In this document: positions 8,909 to 17,397 of the stretch, piece by piece
Layout of the letters: each line of letters opens with the position of its first letter
Numbering within the stretch: position 1 is the stretch's first letter
DNA from: Granulicella sp. S190
GTDB taxonomy: Bacteria; Acidobacteriota; Terriglobia; Terriglobales; Acidobacteriaceae
Assembly (NCBI RefSeq): GCF_009766095.1
Contig: NZ_LMUD01000014.1
Span: 509,588-573,587, forward strand
Length of the DNA stretch: 64,000 bases
Reading direction: 5' to 3'
Position numbers and translations under genes: made by a program
Notes under the pieces: model-generated
Told to the model about the DNA's origin: nothing
The model's input: the letters and a program-made list of their open reading frames with translations, nothing else
The model's database searches: none

Positions 8909-8977
8909 GTTCATAGACATTCACAAAACACCTTGATTTCATTGAGTGTTTGCAAATCTCTGTGAATGTCTATGAAC
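8909..8977. repeat. perfect 17-bp inverted repeat next to the att core
   Basis: GTTCATAGACATTCACA at 8909-8925 is repeated exactly in inverse orientation at 8961-8977, with a 35-base spacer. Inside the spacer AAACAC (8926-8931) and GTGTTT (8946-8951) extend the pairing, so a long hairpin can form. It ends ten bases before the tRNA-Cys fragment. There is no T run after it on either strand, so it is not an ordinary terminator; a binding site for the island's recombination proteins or a structured end of the element is more likely. Confidence 0.7.
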
Positions 8978-8986
8978 TGATTGATA

Positions 8987-9034
8987 GGTCTGCAAAACCA
9001 GTATTCATGGGTTCAAATCCCATTCGGTGCTCCA
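8987..9034 (+). other. attR: 3' half of tRNA-Cys(GCA) at the island end
   Basis: The 48 bases match the 3' half of a tRNA-Cys gene: the anticodon loop CTGCAAA, the right anticodon strand ACCA, the T arm ATGGG-TTCAAAT-CCCAT, the acceptor 3' strand and an encoded CCA (9032-9034). The 5' half is absent: the bases before 8987 cannot form the acceptor or D stems, and the left anticodon stem has a mismatch. This is the pattern left when an element inserts into a tRNA gene and duplicates its 3' end. The orientation implies that the intact tRNA-Cys lies to the left, outside the window, and that everything from there to 9034 is the island. The duplicated block begins in the anticodon loop, a common crossover point for tyrosine integrases. 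Confidence 0.85.
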
Positions 9035-9244
9035 ACACTTTTGGACTTCAGTAGATTTGTTTGCAGTATTTCTTTCGATTCAAATAGACTCCGATGTACC
9101 GTCGGGAGCTTTCCGTAGCCGCCAACCTCCGTATTTTGCCGAGTTATCGTTAGCAGGTAAGCAATACGAAATTTAAATGCGGCTTGTGCAAGAGATACTA
9201 TCGGCCCGATACTAAGCGGCACTTTTGCTACAACAGGAGCTTTA

Positions 9245-9709
9245 ATGATCGTTATTTTGCCTGCATTTTTATTAGGTGTCGTTTGCGGGCTTCGGGCGAT
9301 CACTGCGCCTGCAGCGGTAAGCTGGGCAGCCCGTCTTGGTTTGCTGCAGCTTCAAGGCACTCCACTTGCATTTCTGGGTTATGCGGCGACTCCGTATATC
9401 CTCACCCTCTTCGCAGTTGGTGAACTCATCAACGACAAGCTGCCTAAGACACCCAGTCGCAAGACACCTCCTCAATTTATTACCCGTGTCGTCACCGGCC
9501 TTCTTGTGGGAGCTGCGATAGGAGCAGCACATCAGTATCTTGTTCTTGGCCTGATTGGCGGCGCTATTGGGGCAGTCCTAGGGACGTTCGGCGGCTCCGC
9601 TCTACGCGCGAAACTCTCCGAGAGCATTGGAAGAGATCTTCCCGGCGCTTTGCTTGAAGATGCCGCAGCGATTATTCTTGCTGTCATAGTCGTCATAAAA
9701 CTGAGATGA
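9245..9709 (+). CDS. DUF4126 membrane protein
   Basis: A 154-residue integral membrane protein with about four hydrophobic segments (residues 3-20, 42-62, 80-122 and 138-153) and the DUF4126 features LRAITAPAAVSWAARLG near the N-terminus and ELINDKLPKTPSR after the second segment. Biochemical function is unknown. AGGAG lies just upstream of the ATG, and a TTAAAT-17-TACTAT pair at about 9172-9200 could be its promoter. The stop codon overlaps the start of the flavin disulfide reductase by four bases (ATGA), so the two are translated together; a functional link is inferred from that coupling. Confidence 0.85.
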   Translation: MIVILPAFLLGVVCGLRAITAPAAVSWAARLGLLQLQGTPLAFLGYAATPYILTLFAVGELINDKLPKTPSRKTPPQFITRVVTGLLVGAAIGAAHQYLVLGLIGGAIGAVLGTFGGSALRAKLSESIGRDLPGALLEDAAAIILAVIVVIKLR

Positions 9710-11094
9710 AACAAGACTTCGACGCCATCATTGTGGGTGCAGGACAGGCGGGACCGGCACTCGCAGGCCGTCTTACACAAGCCGGTTGGAGCGTCGCCTT
9801 TGTCGAACGCAAGCTGTTTGGCGGCACCTGCGTGAACAACGGCTGCACTCCAACCAAGGCGATGGTCGCAAGCGCACATGCTGCCCACATCGCACGTCGC
9901 GGCAGCGACTTCGGTGTAGTCCGCAATGAGCCAGTCACAATTGATATGAGACAAGTGATGGCCCGCAAGAATGCAATTGTTATGAAGTCTCGAACCGGCA
10001 TTGAATCCTGGCTTCGAAGCATGGAGCGATGCACTGTCTTCACAGGAACAGCTCGCTTCCAATCTGCAAACGAGATGAGGATCGGCGACACGGTTCTCGG
10101 GGCCAAGCATATCTTTCTGAATGTTGGAGCAAGACCAGCAGTGCCGGATATGCCCGGAGTTGGCGATGTTCCATTTTTAACCAGCACGACCATTCTTGAC
10201 CTTGAAGAACTGCCAAAGCATCTCATCGTCGTAGGCGGTAGTTATGTCGGACTAGAGTTCGCACAGATATTTCGGCGCTTCGGATCTGAGGTTACGGTCA
10301 TCGAGCGCAAGTCGAGACTTATTCCCAATGAGGATGCAGATCTCTCCTCTGCAGTTCAGGAGATCCTACACTCCGAAGGTATCCAGTTTCGTCTTGACGC
10401 GAACTGTATTCGACTTGAGAAGCAACGCGAAGACGTAGCCGTCGGCCTCGACTGTCTGGAAGGGCATCCACAGGTAGTAGGATCGCGTATTCTTCTTGCG
10501 GCCGGAAGGAAGCCTAACACGAACGATCTGGGGCTAGACGTTGCTGGCGTCAAGACTGACGAGCGGGGGTATATCACCGTAGATGACCAACTCCAGACGT
10601 CTGTGCCGGGGATTTGGGCGCTCGGAGATTGCAATGGAAGAGGAGCTTTCACCCATACTGCTTACAACGACTTTGAAATCGTGGCGGACAACCTGCTAGA
10701 CAAAGGCTCGAGGCGTGTGAGCGACCGCATTCCCGCCAGTGCGCTCTATATTGACCCTCCTCTGGCGCAGGTGGGCCTTACCGAGACGGAAGTGCGTCAG
10801 AGCGGCCGTGCTGCTTTAATTGGAACTCGCCCCATGGCGAAAGTTTCGCGCGCCGTCGAAAAGGGCGAATCGCAGGGCTTCATGAAGGTGCTGGTAGACG
10901 CCGAAAGCAAAAAGATACTGGGTGCTGCCATCCTTGGCACAGATGGTGACGAAGCCATTCATTGCATCTTGAGTACGATGTACGCGGGCGCACCCTACAC
11001 CACACTCTCTCACGCGGTTCACATACACCCCACGGTTTCAGAGCTTATTCCTACCATGCTGCAGTCGATGACACCTCTTGCCGACGCGAAGTAG
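9706..11094 (+). CDS. FAD-dependent pyridine nucleotide-disulfide oxidoreductase (mercuric reductase-like)
   Basis: A 462-residue flavoprotein of the lipoamide dehydrogenase/mercuric reductase class. The FAD-binding GAGQAGPALAG is at residues 11-21, the redox-active disulfide is in GGTCVNNGCTPTK at about residues 39-51, the NAD(P)H motif GGSYVGLEFAQ is near residue 178, and ALGDCNG near residue 306 closes the second FAD site. The C-terminal dimer domain carries the HPTVSE motif with its catalytic His. It lacks the N-terminal HMA domain and the C-terminal Cys pair of true MerA, so mercury reduction should not be assumed. The substrate is unknown. It is coupled to the DUF4126 gene. Confidence 0.85.
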   Translation: MKQDFDAIIVGAGQAGPALAGRLTQAGWSVAFVERKLFGGTCVNNGCTPTKAMVASAHAAHIARRGSDFGVVRNEPVTIDMRQVMARKNAIVMKSRTGIESWLRSMERCTVFTGTARFQSANEMRIGDTVLGAKHIFLNVGARPAVPDMPGVGDVPFLTSTTILDLEELPKHLIVVGGSYVGLEFAQIFRRFGSEVTVIERKSRLIPNEDADLSSAVQEILHSEGIQFRLDANCIRLEKQREDVAVGLDCLEGHPQVVGSRILLAAGRKPNTNDLGLDVAGVKTDERGYITVDDQLQTSVPGIWALGDCNGRGAFTHTAYNDFEIVADNLLDKGSRRVSDRIPASALYIDPPLAQVGLTETEVRQSGRAALIGTRPMAKVSRAVEKGESQGFMKVLVDAESKKILGAAILGTDGDEAIHCILSTMYAGAPYTTLSHAVHIHPTVSELIPTMLQSMTPLADAK

Positions 11095-11192
11095 TCATCG
11101 CTGTTAACAGAGACGACGGGCGTACGCAAGGCACCATCCGTTTGAGGTGCTTTCAATCGCCAAAACTATAGACGATACCGACTTCAAGTCAA

Positions 11193-11470
11193 ATGCTGAC
11201 GTCTCGTAAAACATCTCGCATGCTACGCATGAGTTACGCGACAATTAAACTGTGGATCCTGAGCGGCAAGCTTAAGACCGTTCAGACTCCGGGCGGACAT
11301 CATCGATTGTCTGCTACGGATTAAAGCCTTTCCTCGAAAAGGCAAAGAGAAGACAACTGCCGAGATGTGACAGCGTTATCGACGGGTCAGCGATAGAAAT
11401 CAGCTTGCGTCCCGGTACAGGGTCTCTTCGCCAAAGTTGTTCTTGCAGTGGGAGACACGCACGTGCATCT
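11193..11470 (+). pseudogene. decayed HTH-TOBE (molybdate-type) regulator
   Basis: The first 43 codons encode a MerR/BldC-type helix-turn-helix, with MSYATIKLWILSGKLKTV and TPGGHHRL, then stop at 11322-11324. Shifting frame at that point, the sequence continues as IKAF then GKEKTTAEM, a TGA at 11368-11370, and QRYRRVSDRNQLAS; a second shift near 11400-11415 gives VQGLFAKVVLAVGD. The joined product is what a one-component HTH plus TOBE/Mop domain regulator looks like, so I count two frameshifts, one nonsense codon and a truncated 3' end. The 43-residue N-terminal piece could still be made, but the remainder is dead. Confidence 0.7.
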
Positions 11471-11478
11471 GCTAAAGA

Positions 11479-12552
11479 CTATTTGGGGTTTTGAAGGGTT
11501 TCTGCGCTCTTATACTCCCGCGTCGCATCTTCCTTACGCCCCAAAGCACGATAGGCCTGCCCCAAAAAGAGGTGGGTCAGATGATTGCCTGAGTCCATAT
11601 GCTCGGCACGTAAGAGATAATTGAGCGCCGTCAAGGCATCGTCCCGTTTCAAGAGCACTTGGCCAAGCAGGATATAGGGCCCAGTTGAGTTCGGCTCCAA
11701 AAGGAGCGCGCAGTTCAAAGCTTGCTGAGCATCTTCGTATCGTTGCGCGCGGAGGTAGGAGTCGCCAAGACGCTCATAAACCTCCCCCTCCATCGGGTTG
11801 ATCTTACGTTCCAATTCAAACTCTATGACTGCTTCCGCTGCCTGAGATCTTGAAAGAGCTATCTCACCCAGGAGTAAATGCGCTAAAGGCAAGCCCGGTG
11901 CGAGTGCGAGTGCTTTACGTGTCATCTGTTCGGACTCCGCAGGGTAGTTGCGGCGAAGCAGCATCCGGCCCATAAAGAGATACGCTGCGGCTGAATCCTC
12001 CGGCAGCTTGTACTGCCTGGCAAAGATGCGGCGTGCGTCATCATAACGATGTACATCGAGATAACACACAGCCAGAACATAGGTACCATCCGCGTTAACA
12101 CTGGCAATGGTGGTATTCGCCTTTTCGAGAAAGGGGATGGCTACAGATGGCTGGCCCATACGATAGAGCGTTACACCACGCATTTGCATCGCCTGCAGAT
12201 CATTGCTGTCTTGAGCCAGAGCCTTCTCAAAAGCGAGATTCGCTGCGGCGAACTCGTTTCGCAGGTAGTGGACCATACCGCGTAAGCGCTCTACTCCCCC
12301 CAGCTCGGGCTGTTGATTAGCGAGAGAGTTCAGTTGGATCTCCGCTTCGTTCAACTGACCGCGAGAGATCAATTGCTGGACTTGGTTGACTGGACTAACT
12401 TGCGCAGCATTGGTAGATGGCGGCGCGGCGACAGGGCCTGCGCTTGACTGGGCGTTTGCGCAAATGGCGAGAGCTAATCCGGAACAGCAGCAAACAAGAC
12501 CATGTGTTATCAGTCTGTTCTTTTTGTTTACAGAACAAGCAGTAAGCAACAT
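11479..12552 (-). CDS. exported TPR repeat protein
   Basis: A 357-residue protein with a signal peptide (hydrophobic LVCCCSGLALAICANAQ around residues 19-35) and about seven to eight tetratricopeptide repeats from residue 55 to the end; recognisable helices include LNEAEIQLNSLANQQPELGG, AYLFMGRMLLRRNYPAESEQ and PYILLGQVLLKRDDALTALN. TPR proteins are scaffolds for protein assemblies. Its start lies two bases after the stop of the small exported protein gene, and both follow the pentahaem cytochrome and FG-GAP genes in one leftward run, so it probably serves the same periplasmic system. Confidence 0.8.
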   Translation of the reverse strand: MLLTACSVNKKNRLITHGLVCCCSGLALAICANAQSSAGPVAAPPSTNAAQVSPVNQVQQLISRGQLNEAEIQLNSLANQQPELGGVERLRGMVHYLRNEFAAANLAFEKALAQDSNDLQAMQMRGVTLYRMGQPSVAIPFLEKANTTIASVNADGTYVLAVCYLDVHRYDDARRIFARQYKLPEDSAAAYLFMGRMLLRRNYPAESEQMTRKALALAPGLPLAHLLLGEIALSRSQAAEAVIEFELERKINPMEGEVYERLGDSYLRAQRYEDAQQALNCALLLEPNSTGPYILLGQVLLKRDDALTALNYLLRAEHMDSGNHLTHLFLGQAYRALGRKEDATREYKSAETLQNPK

Positions 12553-12554
12553 AT

Positions 12555-13055
12555 CTAAAAGAGCGCTCCAGCTACCTGCTCGGCAAGGTTTCTCGCTTCG
12601 TCACTTAAGCCACCAGAGGCTGAGTGTCCAGCTGGATTTCTCCTAAGGTCAATAACAAATGCTCTATCCCGGACCCGCCCAATAATTTGCTCTGCTCCGG
12701 CGTCGACCTTACGGGTAAGAACACACTGAATCGCCTCATTGCCGATTGCCTTCAAAGGCGATGCGGTGCCATTGCACCGAGCGAGGTAGGCGGCGAAATC
12801 TTTTGTGGGAAGATGCATGGTATTCACTTCGATCCGCAAGGAGGAAAGATACGTTCCCTGCGCGCGCGTAAAGCCGCAGGTAGTATCTCCTTGTGGTGTC
12901 GGAGCGACTACAGTTGCTATAACCTCGCCGCCTAAAACTCCTGCAGCGGTCGATGCATTAAGCCACGGACATTGGGTTTCAGCGCGGCAACGCGCAGGGG
13001 CTATTACTACCCCGGCAATTACGATGAGCAGTATCATCCAAAAGTTATTCTTCAC
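12555..13055 (-). CDS. hypothetical small exported protein
   Basis: A 166-residue protein from a GTG start at 13055, which puts a signal peptide (NNFWMILLIVIAGVVIAPAR) at the N-terminus. A longer frame to 13271 exists but would overlap the cytochrome gene by about 150 bases and add a basic leader with no export signal, so I reject it. The mature part has four to five cysteines (CPWL, CGFT, ARCNG, IQCVL), suggesting disulfides, and alternates beta strands with two helices. I recognise no family. It lies 67 bases after the pentahaem cytochrome gene and two bases before the TPR gene. Confidence 0.65.
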   Translation of the reverse strand: MKNNFWMILLIVIAGVVIAPARCRAETQCPWLNASTAAGVLGGEVIATVVAPTPQGDTTCGFTRAQGTYLSSLRIEVNTMHLPTKDFAAYLARCNGTASPLKAIGNEAIQCVLTRKVDAGAEQIIGRVRDRAFVIDLRRNPAGHSASGGLSDEARNLAEQVAGALF

Positions 13056-13122
13056 TGCTGTTCCATTCGTTTCAAAGTCTCTCGGTAAATGAATCTTCTT
13101 GCGAAGTAGCTTGGTGGCTTGC

Positions 13123-15414
13123 CTAGTTCTCTCCGCCTCCGCTGATGACTGCCGGAGGCTGCGCTTCCTTGTGTATGTGCCACGGCACACTTTCAATCGA
13201 GATCTCTGGATGCTTGCGGAGAAAGTCCAGAGAGTAAGTAGGGGCTCCAGGGTCAATTTTCTTGGTGACAAACAGCGCGGATTGCTCTTTCGCTTTATCC
13301 TTCATCCCCATGCGGCGGTAAAGAAGCGCGAGATTATAGTGGGCGGTCAGGTCGTCGGGATCGATCGCTTGCAGCGCCTCAAACTGCTCCATCGCCTCCT
13401 GAGAACGGCGTTGCTGATAGTAGGAAATTCCCAGCTCGCGACGAGCGTCTCGCGATTGAGGGTACTGCGCCAACACCTTTTTGAGGTCTTCTACTTCAGC
13501 ATCGGAGTGCCCAGCGCGACGCTCCACTAACGCCAGGTAATAAAGAGCACGCGCGTTGTTCGGGCTGAGTTCCAGTGCCTTCTCCAGGCCACCTCGGGCT
13601 GAGGCATACTTTTCCCACTCGATATTAGTCAGGCCGATGTTGGTGTATCCATCTGCGTAGTCGGGCCGTAATCTAATGACCTGTGAGAAAGCTTGAATCG
13701 CATCGCTGTACTGCAACTGGTCGAGGTAAGCGATGCCAAGATTGTTCCAGCGCATCCAGTCACCATTGTCGTGTGGATCAGGTGCAGTTACGGAATTCTC
13801 GCCAAGGTTGAGTATCCGGCTGCGCGAAGCCAGTTCAACGATGGGGTATGCGGCATGGTCTTTGCCGAAGACATTGTTGAGGTAACTTTGGCGAAGATGC
13901 CGGTAGTTAACTCGCGCCGTAATTGTGAGCGCACCCGTCGCTTCAGCGGGAATGCGAAACTCGTAACGGACGAGGGAAGACCGCCCTGCTTGAAGTCCGT
14001 TGTCATAAGCGACAGAATGGATCGTCCAAACCTTGTGGTTATCCACGAACTGTCCGTCTGTGTCGACCGGGCGGTTGGTGAAGCTATGTGCCCTCTCATC
14101 CAGCATCCCATCCGGTTTGATGAAGCCGCTGTGATAGATCTCTTTACCGGTCGAGTCCGTGACGACAAACTCCACCCAGCCTTCATAGAGATCACGCACC
14201 TCGGGAATAAGGGAATGTCCAATATTCTTATTTTGAATTACCACCATGGCCTGCACTGTCTCGCCGGGTTCTAGGTTAAACGGGGTTGAACCTAAAGGCG
14301 CAATCAATTTATCGTCATTTGCCTTACGAATCGCGAACAGATCGACATTCAAATAGTTCCCTGTCTTCAAGAATTCGACAGTCTTTGCGAGCTGCTCGTC
14401 AAAGCCATAGTAGAAAGGAACTGCGGTATTGCCGGCAGTCCAGCGGTGTGAAGCGAACGTGCCGTTCTTTGCGCCCGGCTCTGGCAATACGTTCGACGCG
14501 CGCTTCATATGACAACCCTGGCAACTGGTGAAGTCGGCCTGATAGAAGGTGAGCGGATTTCTCTGAGAAAACTTTGAGTTCTGCCACTCATCGTAAGCAG
14601 TGAACGCGCGAATCCACTTGTAGTCGTTCAGTGGGTTTGGCAAGTTGGCTTTGTGGCAGGCCGAGCAAAACTCCGGCGTCCTATAGAAAGTCTGCATCAC
14701 CGCTTTGGAGTGGCGATCCAGGTGAGTCAGGATCTCAGAGTCGGGCACCATTCCAGGAATGCGCTCTCCCTTTTCATCAACAAGCACAGCGGGTACTCCC
14801 ATCACGTAGCTACCATTGCCGAGGGTCGACTGCAGCTTTTGCACGGAGTGGCATGTCGTGCAGGTCAAACCGTCCTGGTCAAACTTGCGGTCGACGATGG
14901 AGCTCTGCGTCAAGCCACCACCCAAAACCGCGATCGGATTGTGACAGCTGTCGCAGTGGCGCGAGAACTCAATTCCTTTGGTTCGTATAAGAATGTTGAC
15001 GCTTGTTCGGTAGAACGGAGTGCGAAAGGAATTCGAGTGTAGCGATTGTCGCCACTGGTGGTAAGCCTCTTTATGGCAGTGGCCGCAGTAGTCGGCTGTG
15101 GGAAATGCGTCTGGTTCGAGGAAAGTATTTCCCTCAACGGCAGCATTTCCCGGTGTCGAGATGTTTCCTTTGCCGAAGGCGAAGTTATAGCTCTTACCGA
15201 CTCGATTTGCGTATTCCTTACGAACTGCCATTTCGTCGGTAATTTTCTGCTGCGTCTGGCTTTGGTCCGAGTGAGCCTGAATTCCTGGAAGGAAAGCAAA
15301 GACGCTGGCAAGAGAGAGAACTCCAACCAGAAGGACGTACGCTGCTCTTATGGCAGAGATACGTCGGCTGCCGATCGCCCACTTCACCCGCATTTTGGCC
15401 GATCCGGAAAACAC
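13123..15414 (-). CDS. pentahaem c-type cytochrome with C-terminal TPR domain
   Basis: A 763-residue exported protein with an N-terminal membrane/signal segment (AAYVLLVGVLSLASVFAFLP, residues 24-43). Five CXXCH haem c sites follow: CGHCH 110-114, CDSCH 154-158, CTTCH 185-189, CSACH 250-254 and CQGCH 298-302, the spacing of cytochrome c554-type electron carriers. Residues about 330-545 are beta-rich and without haem sites; residues about 555-740 hold five or so TPRs. Such fusions are found in Acidobacteria and Planctomycetes, but their electron donor and acceptor are not known. It is the second gene of a leftward run after the FG-GAP protein. Haem attachment requires export, so it acts in the periplasm or at the outer face. 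Confidence 0.9.
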   Translation of the reverse strand: MFSGSAKMRVKWAIGSRRISAIRAAYVLLVGVLSLASVFAFLPGIQAHSDQSQTQQKITDEMAVRKEYANRVGKSYNFAFGKGNISTPGNAAVEGNTFLEPDAFPTADYCGHCHKEAYHQWRQSLHSNSFRTPFYRTSVNILIRTKGIEFSRHCDSCHNPIAVLGGGLTQSSIVDRKFDQDGLTCTTCHSVQKLQSTLGNGSYVMGVPAVLVDEKGERIPGMVPDSEILTHLDRHSKAVMQTFYRTPEFCSACHKANLPNPLNDYKWIRAFTAYDEWQNSKFSQRNPLTFYQADFTSCQGCHMKRASNVLPEPGAKNGTFASHRWTAGNTAVPFYYGFDEQLAKTVEFLKTGNYLNVDLFAIRKANDDKLIAPLGSTPFNLEPGETVQAMVVIQNKNIGHSLIPEVRDLYEGWVEFVVTDSTGKEIYHSGFIKPDGMLDERAHSFTNRPVDTDGQFVDNHKVWTIHSVAYDNGLQAGRSSLVRYEFRIPAEATGALTITARVNYRHLRQSYLNNVFGKDHAAYPIVELASRSRILNLGENSVTAPDPHDNGDWMRWNNLGIAYLDQLQYSDAIQAFSQVIRLRPDYADGYTNIGLTNIEWEKYASARGGLEKALELSPNNARALYYLALVERRAGHSDAEVEDLKKVLAQYPQSRDARRELGISYYQQRRSQEAMEQFEALQAIDPDDLTAHYNLALLYRRMGMKDKAKEQSALFVTKKIDPGAPTYSLDFLRKHPEISIESVPWHIHKEAQPPAVISGGGEN

Positions 15415-15489
15415 TTATATGCTCCCAACTCTTTCCTTCGCAGCTTACTGACGAATCAGATGAGAAAGGATGAACCGAATTCTACTCAT

Positions 15490-17397
15490 CTAGTGTGGCT
15501 TTTGTCTGCTTATTTCCGCGTTCGATTTCCCTTTCGCAGGGGGGTCGAGGAGACCGGAAATAATTCCCTTTCCCTCCTGAATCGTGAAGAATCGATCCAC
15601 GGACGACAGCATCACCTGTTCTACAACTCCGCTGGGCCAACGAATTTCTAATGCGTCTATGGAAGTTGCGTCGCCGATTCCAAAGTGTGGCCGCTGATCA
15701 TTGGAGGACTCATAACTGCCGCCGCTCAACACATCCGCTCGCTGACGCACTCCCCCAACCGTGAGATATACCGTGGCACCTATGGCATCCCGGGGACTCT
15801 TCGGCCCTCCGATCAGCTTCAACCCAACCCAATGATGATGGTCGGGATTGACATCCCGCATCAACGAAGGCACGTGGTCCATGGAATTGATGACCACATC
15901 TGTCTTCCCATCATTGAATAAATCTCCAAAGGCCGCTCCCCTGCCGGGAATCACCTCAGCCAGTCCAGTTCCCGTAACCGCCGGCATGACCTCGAATTTC
16001 TTTCCCTTATCGACGTTATGGAATAACAGCGGACGTTGCGCGTAAGAAGTCCCCCAGTCGTACTTATCAACCTGGGGATAGACATGTCCGTTGACCAGGA
16101 AGATGTCCTTCCAACCGTCGTTGTCATAATCGATGAACTCAGTCGCCCAAGTCAGAAAGGGGTATGTGACCTCAGCGATCCCCATCTCAGGACTTATCTC
16201 AGTAAACCCCTGCTCTCCGCCATTTCTAAAGAGCGGTTTGTAGTCGTCGGAGAATGTTCCCGTGTATAGGTCAACTAATCCGTTATTGAGATAGTCTCCT
16301 ACTGCTAATCCCATGCCAGCCTGATCACGTCCCTGTTGGTTTAACGCGAACCCTGAGTAGTAGCTGGCATCTTCAAATGTTCCATCTCCATTGTTCATGT
16401 AGAGATAGTTAGGGGATGAATCATTTGTAACTACGAGATCGACCTTTCCGTCATTATTGATATCGACAAACGTTGCGGTGAAACCATAGTAGTGGGCCTT
16501 GTCGGAAACACCCGCTTTTTCACTCACGTCGGTAAATGTGCCGTCGCCGTTGTTGTGAAAGAGATGATCCCCCTCCCCTTGCAGACCGCGCGGGCCGCAT
16601 AGCGTGTTTACTCCACGAAACTGGCAGTAGAGCAACCCCACTGCCTCCGAGCCAGGATCGGGCGGGTGATTTACATCGTAGTGGACATAGCCTGGAACGA
16701 AGAGATCGAGTCGCCCATCCCCGTCGTAGTCTCCAAACGTAGCGCCGGTAGACCAGTTCCCCAGGGTTACACCTGCTTTTTCCGCGACGTCGGTAAACGT
16801 TCCATCATGATTGTTGTGATACAGGCGGTTTTTGCCGAAGTTTGAGACATAGATGTCAGGCCAACCGTCGTTATCGTAATCTCCTATCGCGACACCATAG
16901 CCCCAACGATCGTTTACGACTCCAGCCCTGGCTGCAATATCTGTGAATGTTCCGTCGTGATTGTTATGAAACAGAGCCGCATGGGGGGCTGGCGCGGTTC
17001 CTCGCAAGGCATCGTAGGTGGAGCCGTTCACCATATAGATATCCAGCCAGCCGTCGTTGTCATAGTCCAATAAAGCGACTCCAGAGCCGGTCGTCTCCAG
17101 AATGTACTTTTTTTCAGGCGTTCCCATCACGTGATGCCAAACCGTTAATCCGGCTTGTTGGGCAATATCTTTGTAGATAATCGGCCCGTCTTTCACGAAC
17201 CCGCCGGCAGTGATCGGGCGCATCTCAGAGTCTTTGACAGCAGCAAATACACCAGCAGTCGAGGATCCTCCTCGCGGAGTTGCCGGGACAGCCTGATCCT
17301 GGGCGGATAGCGGCACGGGCTTATTCGCCTCCTGGGCCGTCCCAAGAACACCTGAAATAAACATGGGAAAAAGGATTGTTCTTAAAAGATATTTCAT
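15490..17397 (-). CDS. FG-GAP/VCBS repeat protein, CRTAC1 (ASPIC/UnbV) family
   Basis: A 635-residue secreted protein. After a signal peptide (about residues 1-22) come at least seven FG-GAP/VCBS repeats, each with a calcium-site motif such as DYDNDGWLDIY, DYDNDGWPDIYVSN, DYDGDGRLDLFVPG and DINNDGKVDLVVTN, forming an integrin-like beta propeller. The last 110 residues form the ASPIC/UnbV domain (DAIGATVYLTVGG, then ALEIRWPSG). CRTAC1 proteins are extracellular or periplasmic; no enzymatic activity is known. It is the first gene of the run that continues with the pentahaem cytochrome, 75 bases downstream. Calcium binding is inferred from the DxDxDG loops. Confidence 0.9.
   Translation of the reverse strand: MKYLLRTILFPMFISGVLGTAQEANKPVPLSAQDQAVPATPRGGSSTAGVFAAVKDSEMRPITAGGFVKDGPIIYKDIAQQAGLTVWHHVMGTPEKKYILETTGSGVALLDYDNDGWLDIYMVNGSTYDALRGTAPAPHAALFHNNHDGTFTDIAARAGVVNDRWGYGVAIGDYDNDGWPDIYVSNFGKNRLYHNNHDGTFTDVAEKAGVTLGNWSTGATFGDYDGDGRLDLFVPGYVHYDVNHPPDPGSEAVGLLYCQFRGVNTLCGPRGLQGEGDHLFHNNGDGTFTDVSEKAGVSDKAHYYGFTATFVDINNDGKVDLVVTNDSSPNYLYMNNGDGTFEDASYYSGFALNQQGRDQAGMGLAVGDYLNNGLVDLYTGTFSDDYKPLFRNGGEQGFTEISPEMGIAEVTYPFLTWATEFIDYDNDGWKDIFLVNGHVYPQVDKYDWGTSYAQRPLLFHNVDKGKKFEVMPAVTGTGLAEVIPGRGAAFGDLFNDGKTDVVINSMDHVPSLMRDVNPDHHHWVGLKLIGGPKSPRDAIGATVYLTVGGVRQRADVLSGGSYESSNDQRPHFGIGDATSIDALEIRWPSGVVEQVMLSSVDRFFTIQEGKGIISGLLDPPAKGKSNAEISRQKPH

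Noticed and set aside
8920..9034. A complete tRNA-Cys gene
   Set aside because: No 5' acceptor strand or D arm can be formed upstream of 8987; only the 3' half is present.
9706..11094. True mercuric reductase (merA)
   Set aside because: No HMA domain, no C-terminal Cys pair, and no other mer genes nearby.
13056..13271. N-terminal extension of the small exported protein gene to 13271
   Set aside because: It would overlap the 3' end of the cytochrome gene by about 150 bases and bury the signal peptide inside the protein.
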